Made by a program: the position numbers and the translations under genes
From: Kitasatospora setae KM-6054
GTDB taxonomy: Bacteria > Actinomycetota > Actinomycetes > Streptomycetales > Streptomycetaceae
Length of the DNA stretch: 64,000 bases
Reading direction: 5' to 3'
Assembly (NCBI RefSeq): GCF_000269985.1
Contig: NC_016109.1
Location: 5,456,001-5,520,000 of the forward strand
Notes under the pieces: generated by a model
Told to the model about the DNA's origin: nothing
The model's database searches: none
The model's input: only the letters and a program-made list of their open reading frames with translations
Part shown: one piece after another, positions 57,715-64,000 of the stretch
Layout: every line of letters begins with the position of its first letter
How positions within the stretch are numbered: the first letter of the stretch is position 1

Positions 57715-58637
57715 AGCGCCACCTCCCCGCCCTCGCCCTGGCCTCGGTCGCCGCCCTGGCGCTGGCGGGCTGCGGCTCCGACCCGGCGGCCGCCCCGAAG
57801 GCCGCGCCGGTCGGCATCCAGCCGAGCCAGGACGTCCTGTCGGGCGTCCACAAGAGCGACGCGGCCGCCGCGCTGCTGCCCGACGACGTCAAGGCCGCCG
57901 GCACGATCAAGCTCGGCGGCGCGGTCGGCACCCCGCCCGGGGCGTACTACCCGGAGGGCAAGAAGGAGCTCGCCGGGCTGGACGTCGACCTGGTCAACGG
58001 CGTCGCCGCGGTGCTCGGGGTGAAGGTGCAGCGCGAGGACGCCGCGTTCGAGACCATCCTGCCCGCGCTCGGCAGCGGCAAGTACGACGTCGGCACCGGC
58101 AACTTCGGCGTCACCACGGCCCGGCTGAAGACCGTCGACTTCGTCACCTACATCGACGACGGCCAGGGCTTCGCGGTGCGCTCGGACAACACCGCGCTGA
58201 ACAACGTCACCGACCTGACCCAGCTGTGCGGCCTGACCGTCGGGACCGGCGCGGGCACCACCTTCGAGGCGACCCTGAACGCGAAGAAGGACGACTGCGC
58301 GAAGGCCGGCAAGAAGCCGTACGACGTGAAGGTGTTCACCGAGAACGGCGCCGTGCTCACCGGCCTCCAGCAGGGCCGGCTGGACGTGGTGATGTCGACC
58401 ATCAACGGCCTGCGCTACCAGGCGAACCAGCCCACCGCGAAGATCCGCTTCCTCGGCGAGTTCCACCGCCTGGACGTCGGCTTCGCGTTCAAGAAGGGCT
58501 CGACGCTCACCCCCGCCTTCCAGGCCGCCGTCAACCAGCTGATCAAGGACGGCACGTACCAGAAGATCCTGGCCAAGTGGGGCACCGCCGACTCGGCGAT
58601 CACCGAGTCGCAGATCAACCCGCCCGAGCACCCCTGA
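57711..58637 (+). CDS. Amino-acid-binding lipoprotein 1 (SBP family 3)
   Basis: 308 residues with signal peptide and lipobox ALAGC, then a family 3 fold (IKLGGAVGTPPGAYYPEGKK, GLDVDLVNGVAAVLGVKV, YDVGTGNFGVTTARLKTVDF). ATG 57711 overlaps the GNAT stop. It delivers the substrate to the permease encoded 14 bp downstream. The unusual TPPGAYYPEG replaces the more standard YPPF of amino-acid binders, so the ligand may be a modified amino acid. Confidence 0.9.
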   Translation: MKRHLPALALASVAALALAGCGSDPAAAPKAAPVGIQPSQDVLSGVHKSDAAAALLPDDVKAAGTIKLGGAVGTPPGAYYPEGKKELAGLDVDLVNGVAAVLGVKVQREDAAFETILPALGSGKYDVGTGNFGVTTARLKTVDFVTYIDDGQGFAVRSDNTALNNVTDLTQLCGLTVGTGAGTTFEATLNAKKDDCAKAGKKPYDVKVFTENGAVLTGLQQGRLDVVMSTINGLRYQANQPTAKIRFLGEFHRLDVGFAFKKGSTLTPAFQAAVNQLIKDGTYQKILAKWGTADSAITESQINPPEHP

Positions 58638-58651
58638 CCACGGAGCCCCCG

Positions 58652-59599
58652 ATGACCGCCCTCACCCCCGAGAAAACCCTCGCCCTCAGACAGTCGGACG
58701 ACTCCGTGGAGCGGCTGACGATCGTCCCGCACCGCCGCCCCTGGCGGCTGGTGGCCGGCCTGGCCGCCCTGGTGCTGGTCGTCCAGTTCGCCCACGGGCT
58801 GGCCGTCAACCCCGGCTGGGACTGGCCGACCTTCCGCGCCTTCGTGTTCTCCGACAGCATCCTGCGCGCGGTCGGGATGACCATCCAACTCACCGTCTAC
58901 GGAACGGTCCTGGGCTTCGCGCTGGGCGCGGTGGTGGCCGCCCTGCGGCTGTCCGGCAGCCCGATCCTGCGCACCATCGCCTGGACGTACGTGTGGGCGT
59001 TCCGGTCGATCCCGCTGATCGTCCAGCTGGTGTTCTGGTTCAACCTGTCCTACCTGTACAAGCGGTTCGGGATCGGCATCCCGTTCGGCCCGAGCTTCGT
59101 CTCCTTCGAGACGATGGACCTGCTCGGCGCGCTCGGCGCGGCCGTCCTCGGCCTGGCCCTGCACCAGGCCGCGTACGCCGCCGAGATCATCCGCGGCGGC
59201 GTGCTCTCGGTGGACGCCGGGCAGCTCGAGGCGGCCGCCGCGCTCGGCATCCCGAAGTTCCGGCAGGCCTGGCGGATCGTGGTGCCGCAGGCGATGCGCG
59301 GCATCCTGCCGAACGCCGCCAACGAGGTGGTCTCGCTCTTCAAGGGCACCTCGATCGTCTACGTGATGGCGATCGGCGAGCTGTTCTACCAGGTCCAGGT
59401 GATCTACGGCCGGACCGGCCGGGTGGTGCCGCTGCTGATGGTCGCCACCGTCTGGTACGTGCTGCTGACCACCGCGCTCTCGCTGGTCCAGTACTACGTC
59501 GAGCGGTACTTCGCCCGCGGCAGCGAACGCAGCGTGCCGCCCACCCCCTGGCAGCGGCTGCGGGCCGCCGCCACCGAGTTCAAGGAGAAGCGGGCATGA
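58652..59599 (+). CDS. Amino-acid-type ABC permease (TcyL/TcyM-like)
   Basis: 315 residues: HisM/GlnP-type permease with YVWAFRSIPLIVQLVFWFNL and EAAAALGIPKFRQAWRIVVP as the ATPase-docking loop. CGGAG precedes the ATG at 58652. Its stop overlaps the ATPase start. It is a paralogue of the permease 54404-55417 on the other strand; the two may form a heterodimer or two alternative importers. Confidence 0.9.
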   Translation: MTALTPEKTLALRQSDDSVERLTIVPHRRPWRLVAGLAALVLVVQFAHGLAVNPGWDWPTFRAFVFSDSILRAVGMTIQLTVYGTVLGFALGAVVAALRLSGSPILRTIAWTYVWAFRSIPLIVQLVFWFNLSYLYKRFGIGIPFGPSFVSFETMDLLGALGAAVLGLALHQAAYAAEIIRGGVLSVDAGQLEAAAALGIPKFRQAWRIVVPQAMRGILPNAANEVVSLFKGTSIVYVMAIGELFYQVQVIYGRTGRVVPLLMVATVWYVLLTTALSLVQYYVERYFARGSERSVPPTPWQRLRAAATEFKEKRA

Positions 59600-60384
59600 G
59601 CGGCGACACGGCCACCGCCGGCGCCACGGCCATGGTCGAGGTGCGCGGCGTGCACAAGCGGTTCGGACGGCTGGAGGTGCTGCGCGGCATCGACCTCGAC
59701 GTCCGCCCCGGCACCGTCACGGTGGTGCTCGGCCCGTCCGGCTCCGGCAAGTCCACCCTGCTGCGGGCGGTCAACCACCTGGAGAAGCTCGACCAGGGCT
59801 ACGTCCGGGTGGACGGCGAGCTGATCGGCTACCGGCGCAGCGGCGACAAGCTGCGCGAGCTGCCCGAGCGCGAGGTGCTCAAGCAGCGCACCCGGCTCGG
59901 CTTCGTCTTCCAGAACTTCAACCTCTTCCCGCACCTGACCGTGCTGGAGAACCTGGTGGAGGCCCCGGTCGGCGCGCTCGGCGTGCCCAAGGCCGAGGCC
60001 CGGGCCCGCGCCCTGGAACTGCTGGAGCGGGTCGGCCTGGCCGACAAGGCCGCCGAGTACCCGCGCCGGCTCTCCGGCGGCCAGCAGCAGCGCGTCGCCA
60101 TCGCCCGGGCGCTCGCCCTGGAGCCCAAGGTGCTGCTGTTCGACGAGCCGACCTCGGCGCTCGACCCCGAGCTGGTCGGCGAGGTGCTCGACGTGATCAA
60201 GGACCTGGCCCGGGCCGGCACCACCATGATCGTCGTCACCCACGAGATCGGCTTCGCCCGCGAGGTCGCCGACACGGTGGTCTTCATGGACGGCGGCGTG
60301 ATCGTCGAGCAGGGCCCGCCCAGCCAGGTGCTGGACGACCCGCGGCAGGAGCGGACCCGCGCCTTCCTCGCCAAGGTCCTCTGA
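59596..60384 (+). CDS. Amino-acid-type ABC transporter ATPase (TcyN-like)
   Basis: 262 residues with Walker A GPSGSGKST, Q-loop FQNFNLFPHLTVLEN, signature LSGGQQQRVAIARAL, Walker B VLLFDEPTSALDPEL and switch His in VVTHEIGFAREV. It starts at ATG 59596, overlapping the permease stop. It is the only ATPase of the two divergent operons and so should serve both permeases. The insertion GYRRSGDKLRELPEREVLK after Walker A recurs in the ATPase at 21465, which marks the two as paralogues. Confidence 0.93.
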   Translation: MSGDTATAGATAMVEVRGVHKRFGRLEVLRGIDLDVRPGTVTVVLGPSGSGKSTLLRAVNHLEKLDQGYVRVDGELIGYRRSGDKLRELPEREVLKQRTRLGFVFQNFNLFPHLTVLENLVEAPVGALGVPKAEARARALELLERVGLADKAAEYPRRLSGGQQQRVAIARALALEPKVLLFDEPTSALDPELVGEVLDVIKDLARAGTTMIVVTHEIGFAREVADTVVFMDGGVIVEQGPPSQVLDDPRQERTRAFLAKVL

Positions 60385-60439
60385 CCCCCCGTACCCCGCA
60401 ACGCCCCATCCCCTCGCACCCGATCAGGAGTCGATCCGC

Positions 60440-61426
60440 ATGTCCGTGATCCGCCGCACCTTCGTCCCGGCCGCCGCCGCGCTCGCCGCCGCGCTGCTGC
60501 TCTCCTCCTGCGGCTCGTCCGGCGGCGCCTCCGCCGACCTCGGCGCCAAGAAGGAGGGCACCGCGCCCAACGGCGCGAAGGTCAACCTGACGCCCGACCA
60601 GAACCGGACCCACGTCGCGAAAGTCGACGCGATCGCGGCACTCGTCCCGGACGAGATCCGCCGAAGAGGCACCCTCCAGGTAGCCGCCGCGGCCGGCACC
60701 GTCCCGCCGCTGGTCTTCTACGCCACCGACGACAAGACGGTGATCGGCAACGAGACCGACATCGCCTACCTGGTCGGCGACGTGCTGGGCCTCAAGGTCG
60801 AGCTCAACCCGAGCTCCTGGGAGAACGTCTTCGTCGGCCTGGACAGCGGCAAGTACGACGTCGGCATCACCAACATCACCGTCACCGAGGCCCGCAAGGA
60901 GAAGTACGACTTCGCCACCTACCGGCTCGACAACCTCGGCTTCGAGGCCAAGAAGGGCGGCAGCTGGAAGATCAAGGGCCCGGCCGACGTCGCCGGCCAC
61001 ACCATCGGCGTCAGCTCCGGCACCAACCAGGAGAAGCTGCTGCTCGACTGGAGCGCGCAGGACGTCAAGAACGGCCTCAAGCCGGTCGACGTGAAGTACT
61101 TCCAGACCTCATCCGACTACTACCTGGCGCTCGGCTCCGGCCGGATCGACGCCTGGCTCGGCCCCAACCCGGCCACCGCCTTCCACGCCGTGCAGACCGG
61201 CGAGACCGAGGTGATCGGCACCTACTCCGGCGGCGGCGACACCGTCCTCGGCAAGATCGGCGCCACCACCAAGAAGGACAACGGCCTGGTCAAGGCGCTC
61301 AACGCGGCACTCAACGAGATCATCAAGGGCGGCAGCTACGGCGAGGTGCTGAAGCGCTGGGGCCTGGACAAGGAGGCCGTGCAGACCTCCGAGATCAACC
61401 CGCCCGGCCTGCCCAAGACCAACTGA
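60440..61426 (+). CDS. Amino-acid-binding lipoprotein 2 (SBP family 3)
   Basis: 328 residues with a signal peptide, lipobox LLSSC and a family 3 fold (LQVAAAAGTVPPLVFYATDD, ETDIAYLVGDVLGLKVEL, YDVGITNITVTEARKEKYDF). It has a longer N-terminal linker than the first binder. It closes the rightward operon, 55 bp after the ATPase stop, and was likely meant to give a second specificity. ATG 60440 follows a weak AGGAG. Confidence 0.9.
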   Translation: MSVIRRTFVPAAAALAAALLLSSCGSSGGASADLGAKKEGTAPNGAKVNLTPDQNRTHVAKVDAIAALVPDEIRRRGTLQVAAAAGTVPPLVFYATDDKTVIGNETDIAYLVGDVLGLKVELNPSSWENVFVGLDSGKYDVGITNITVTEARKEKYDFATYRLDNLGFEAKKGGSWKIKGPADVAGHTIGVSSGTNQEKLLLDWSAQDVKNGLKPVDVKYFQTSSDYYLALGSGRIDAWLGPNPATAFHAVQTGETEVIGTYSGGGDTVLGKIGATTKKDNGLVKALNAALNEIIKGGSYGEVLKRWGLDKEAVQTSEINPPGLPKTN

Positions 61427-61442
61427 CCCGCCACCGGCACCC

Positions 61443-61485
61443 GCTGGAGCGCATCCCTCACCACCCGTGCGGGATGCGCTCCAGC
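61443..61485. terminator. 15-bp inverted repeat at the convergent gene ends
   Basis: GCTGGAGCGCATCCC pairs perfectly with GGGATGCGCTCCAGC around a 13-nt loop. The right arm is the coding end of the STM4011 gene and the loop contains its stop codon; the left arm lies after both genes. It can terminate both directions. Confidence 0.82.
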
Positions 61486-62336
61486 ACGCCGCCCGCGAAC
61501 ACGTCGTACAGCGGCAGCGACTCCAGGTGCACGTACCCGATGTGGCAGTCGCAGCTCCCCAACGGGCAGGCCCGCGGCCGCAGTTGCTCCCGGTACGAGT
61601 CGTCGTACAGGTTGCCCAGCGGCGGCCGGACGAAGTGGCAGCGGCGCACCGTGCCCTCGCCGTCCACCGACACCACGCTCTCGCCCGTCCGGCACGGCAG
61701 CCCCGCGCTGCGGTGCGGGTGGCGGCTGTAGCCGAACAGCGGGTCCAGCTCCGCCCAGCCGGCCGCCTCGGCGTCGTCGTACACGTGCCCGTCGGCCGCG
61801 TTCACCCACAGGTAGACCTCCGGCGGCAGCGCCGCGCGCAGCCGCCGGGCCGCCGCCGCCTGCTCCGGCAGGCCGACCACGCCGACGCTGAACCGCACGC
61901 CCAGCGCGGTGAGTTCGGCGCACTTGGCGAGGAAGCGCTGCTCGCTGACCTGCCCCGGGTGGTACGTCACCCAGAGCGCCAGCTTCGCGCGGTCGGCCTC
62001 CGCCAGCCAGCCGGTGCGGCAGCTCCCGTTGGTCTGGATCGCCACCCGCTCCAGGTGCGGCAGCCGGCTCAGCTCCACCATCGCCCGCCGGTACCAGCTC
62101 CGCACCAGCCCCTCGCCCCACGGCGTGAACAGCACTGACAGCCGCCCGTGCCGGTACGCCGCCGCCCAGGCGGTGAACCGCTCCAGCGCCGCCCGGTCGG
62201 CGCGCAGCAGCTCCGGGGTGTCGCGCCGCTTGGCGAACGGGCAGTACGGGCAGTCGTAGTCGCAGGAGGACAGCGGGCCCCGGTAGAGCACGCTCAGGTG
62301 GTCGTCCACGGCGTCCACGGTGTTCACCTCGCTCAC
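61458..62336 (-). CDS. STM4011-family radical SAM protein
   Basis: 292 residues. The SAM-cluster motif is CDYDCPYCPF (C-x3-C-x2-C, residues about 25-33). Then follow FTPWGEGLVRSWYRRAM, and in the C-terminal part CRTGESVVSVDGEGTVRRCH and CPLGSCDC, which look like a second, SPASM-like cluster region. It is the STM4011 family, which occurs with STM4012-STM4015 in a conserved cassette of unknown function. The GTG at 62336 overlaps the STM4012 stop (GTGA). The substrate and product are unknown. Confidence 0.85.
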   Translation of the reverse strand: MSEVNTVDAVDDHLSVLYRGPLSSCDYDCPYCPFAKRRDTPELLRADRAALERFTAWAAAYRHGRLSVLFTPWGEGLVRSWYRRAMVELSRLPHLERVAIQTNGSCRTGWLAEADRAKLALWVTYHPGQVSEQRFLAKCAELTALGVRFSVGVVGLPEQAAAARRLRAALPPEVYLWVNAADGHVYDDAEAAGWAELDPLFGYSRHPHRSAGLPCRTGESVVSVDGEGTVRRCHFVRPPLGNLYDDSYREQLRPRACPLGSCDCHIGYVHLESLPLYDVFAGGVLERIPHGW

Positions 62337-63676
62337 TTGGCCTCGTACTCCGCCATCGCGGCGCGCGCCGCCGCCGAGAACAGCCGCGGGCCCACCGCGT
62401 CCGACCAGGCCAGCCCCTCCGGGCTGAGCAGCAGCCGGCCCGCCGCCGGGTCGGCCAGCCAGCCGCGGGCGGCGAGCTCGGCCAGCTCGGCCGGGAAGTC
62501 CAGCTCCGGGGTGCTGCCGAAGCGCTCCCGGTAGGCCGCCAGGTCGACGCCCTCGCCCTGCAGCAGCGACTGCACCAGGTGGCGGCGGCGGGTCTCCTCG
62601 TCCGTCATCTCCCAGCCCAGCTCGGCCCGGGAGAAGTCCGGCGCGGCCACGTAGTCGTCGATGATCCGGCGCACCTCGCGGGCGTCCACCGCGTAGTCGA
62701 ACGAGTAGTGCAGCCGCGAGGTGTACGAGCGCGCCCCGCAGCCCAGGCCCACCATGCCGTCGGTCTGGCAGGCGTACTCGCCCGCGCTCGCGCGCGCCGC
62801 GCCCGCCCGGCGGAACATCCGCATCGACACCTGCTCGTAGCCCTCGGCCAGCAGGTGGTCGCGGCCCGCCCGGTACAGCGCCAGCCGCTGGGCGTCCCAC
62901 GCCGGCTCCGCCGCGCCGGCCGCGCCGTGCCGGCCCAGGCCGGTCAGCGGGCGGACGTACAGCGGGTACAGGTACAGCTCCTCCGGCCGCCAGCGCAGCG
63001 CCGCGTCGAGGGACGCCACCCAGCTGGCCGGGGTCTGGCCCTCGATGCCGTAGATCAGGTCGACGTTCAGCACCGGGAAGCCGGCCGCCCGCACCCGCTC
63101 CAGCGCCGCCTCCACCGCCGCCCGCTTCTGCGGGCGCACCGCCGCCTTCGCCTCCCCGTCCAGGAACGACTGCACGCCGAGGCTGAGCCGGGTCGTCCCG
63201 CGCTCGGCCAGCACCCGCAGCCGGTCCGCCGTCGCGGTGTCCGGCGAGGCCTCCACCGAGAGCGGCACCGCCCGCAGGTCGACGCCCATCCGCGACTCGG
63301 CGATGTCGCACAGCCGCTCCAGCTCGGCCGCGCTCAGGTAGGTCGGCGTCCCGCCGCCGAACGCCGCCAGCGCGAACCGCGCCCCCGGCGCCAGCGCCTC
63401 GCGCACCTGCGCCGCCTGCCGCTCCAGCGCGTCCAGGTACGCCGTGGTCAACCCCTCCGGGCTGCCGATCCGGGTGAACAGGTTGCAGAACCCGCACCGC
63501 ACCTCGCAGAACGGCACGTGCAGGTACAGCGAGAGCGCGTCCTGCTTCTCGCCCCGCCACAGCTCGGCGAGCCGCGGCCGCTCCGGCAGCGGGCGGTACG
63601 CCGTCTTGTGCGGGTACGCGTAGACGTAACTCTGGTACGGGGACTCGGCGGTGGCGGTGGTGCTCGTCGGGGTCAT
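62333..63676 (-). CDS. STM4012-family radical SAM protein (HemN-like)
   Basis: 447 residues. HemN-type radical SAM motif LYLHVPFCEVRCGFCNLF (C-x3-C-x2-C), the GGGTPTYL glycine motif, and SVEASPDT. The HemN C-terminal domain is present (MTDEETRRRHLVQSLLQG). It is not expected to be coproporphyrinogen oxidase; STM4012 proteins form their own group in the STM4011-4015 cassette. The ATG at 63676 has AGGAG upstream and overlaps the STM4013 stop (ATGA). Confidence 0.87.
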   Translation of the reverse strand: MTPTSTTATAESPYQSYVYAYPHKTAYRPLPERPRLAELWRGEKQDALSLYLHVPFCEVRCGFCNLFTRIGSPEGLTTAYLDALERQAAQVREALAPGARFALAAFGGGTPTYLSAAELERLCDIAESRMGVDLRAVPLSVEASPDTATADRLRVLAERGTTRLSLGVQSFLDGEAKAAVRPQKRAAVEAALERVRAAGFPVLNVDLIYGIEGQTPASWVASLDAALRWRPEELYLYPLYVRPLTGLGRHGAAGAAEPAWDAQRLALYRAGRDHLLAEGYEQVSMRMFRRAGAARASAGEYACQTDGMVGLGCGARSYTSRLHYSFDYAVDAREVRRIIDDYVAAPDFSRAELGWEMTDEETRRRHLVQSLLQGEGVDLAAYRERFGSTPELDFPAELAELAARGWLADPAAGRLLLSPEGLAWSDAVGPRLFSAAARAAMAEYEAK

Positions 63677-64000
63677 GCGGGCTCCTGCGGGGTGGCGGGG
63701 AGGGTGAAGTGCGCGTACGGGACGGTCCAGACCACCTCGTGGCCGATCCGGTGGCCGGTGTACCCGTCCTCGCCGTACGCGGTGCCGTGGTCCGAGCAGA
63801 CGATCGCGAAGCACGGGCGACGGGCGCTCATCGCCGCGAACAGCCTCCCCACGTGCGCGTCCACGTACTCCAGCGCGGCGGCGTGGGTCGCCCGGCTGTC
63901 CCCGTCGGCCCGGGTCGCGCCCGGCAGGTGGAACCAGTTCGGCTGGTGCAGCGCCGAGACGTTGACGAACAGGAACAGCGGGCGGTCCGGCGGCTGCTCG
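63673..64000 (-). CDS. STM4013/SEN3800-family hydrolase (partial, 3' end)
   Basis: The C-terminal 108 codons of a gene that extends past the right edge. The visible part has FLFVNVSALHQPNW, LEYVDAHVGRLFAAMSARR, FAIVCSDHGTAYGEDGYTGH and VPYAHFTLP, the metal-binding DHG and following His of the sulfatase/alkaline-phosphatase superfamily as in STM4013/SEN3800. It is upstream of, and overlaps, the two radical SAM genes, completing three adjacent members of the cassette. The active-site Ser/Thr/Cys would be in the missing part. Confidence 0.82.
   Translation of the reverse strand, partial: EQPPDRPLFLFVNVSALHQPNWFHLPGATRADGDSRATHAAALEYVDAHVGRLFAAMSARRPCFAIVCSDHGTAYGEDGYTGHRIGHEVVWTVPYAHFTLPATPQEPA

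Noticed and set aside
62333..63676. Annotation as oxygen-independent coproporphyrinogen III oxidase (HemN)
   Set aside because: The radical SAM core is HemN-like, but the gene sits in the STM4011-4015 cassette and has no heme neighbours.

Overview
The window is high-GC actinobacterial DNA of Streptomyces/Kitasatospora type (family Streptomycetaceae). The evidence is codon bias, many GTG/TTG and apparently leaderless starts, and a gene order that I recall from the S. coelicolor chromosome (das genes, PdtaS-type kinase, wblE, sigH/prsH, nickel SOD, amino-acid ABC transporter, malic enzyme, kgd, two-component pair, lon). I place it by recollection of that synteny and by protein motifs; no database was searched.

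Layout. 1-981: 5' part of a sodium:solute symporter behind a DUF3311 partner. 1169-11191: amino-sugar island with DasR, the DasABC chitobiose importer, a GH3 beta-N-acetylglucosaminidase, a second DasA-like binding protein (8619-9923) and a GlmS-like SIS protein; at least five DasR (dre) operators lie here. 11192-19977: PdtaS-like kinase, WblE, a lipid kinase-like protein, SigH-like sigma factor with its anti-sigma factor, a GNAT protein, a YtrA-type GntR/DUF1648 pair and nickel superoxide dismutase. 20082-28426: SodX, a 15-unit array of 14-15 bp repeats, a CGNR regulator, an amino-acid ABC transporter, an orphan binding protein, malic enzyme and an alcohol-dehydrogenase-like protein. 28524-36877: PadR/DUF4097 operon, a DUF6104 small protein, a Ser/Thr kinase and the four-activity 2-oxoglutarate enzyme Kgd with an excellent dre site upstream. 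37179-50108: two-component pair, rhomboid-like protein, Lon, GtrA, DUF3533 protein, MarR/MFS efflux pair, low-affinity phosphate transporter with PHO boxes, NlpC/P60 hydrolase.

50165-61426 is the most interesting part. From one intergenic region two divergent operons leave. Leftward: ABC permease, FAD/NAD(P)-binding protein, FdhF/YdeP-type molybdopterin oxidoreductase. Rightward: a 26-codon Cys-containing leader peptide, an SsuD-like LLM flavin monooxygenase, a GNAT acetyltransferase, binding protein, permease, ATPase and a second binding protein. Two binding proteins, two permeases, one ATPase, an acetyltransferase and a flavin monooxygenase is the composition of the Bacillus ytmI/tcyJKLMN/cmo operon used to salvage S-modified cysteines. 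I propose an actinobacterial organosulfur uptake and desulfurisation system, under cysteine-responsive leader control, with unusual redox partners.

61458-64000 holds STM4011, STM4012 and the 3' end of STM4013, members of a conserved radical-SAM/hydrolase cassette of unknown function, transcribed leftward and continuing past the window.
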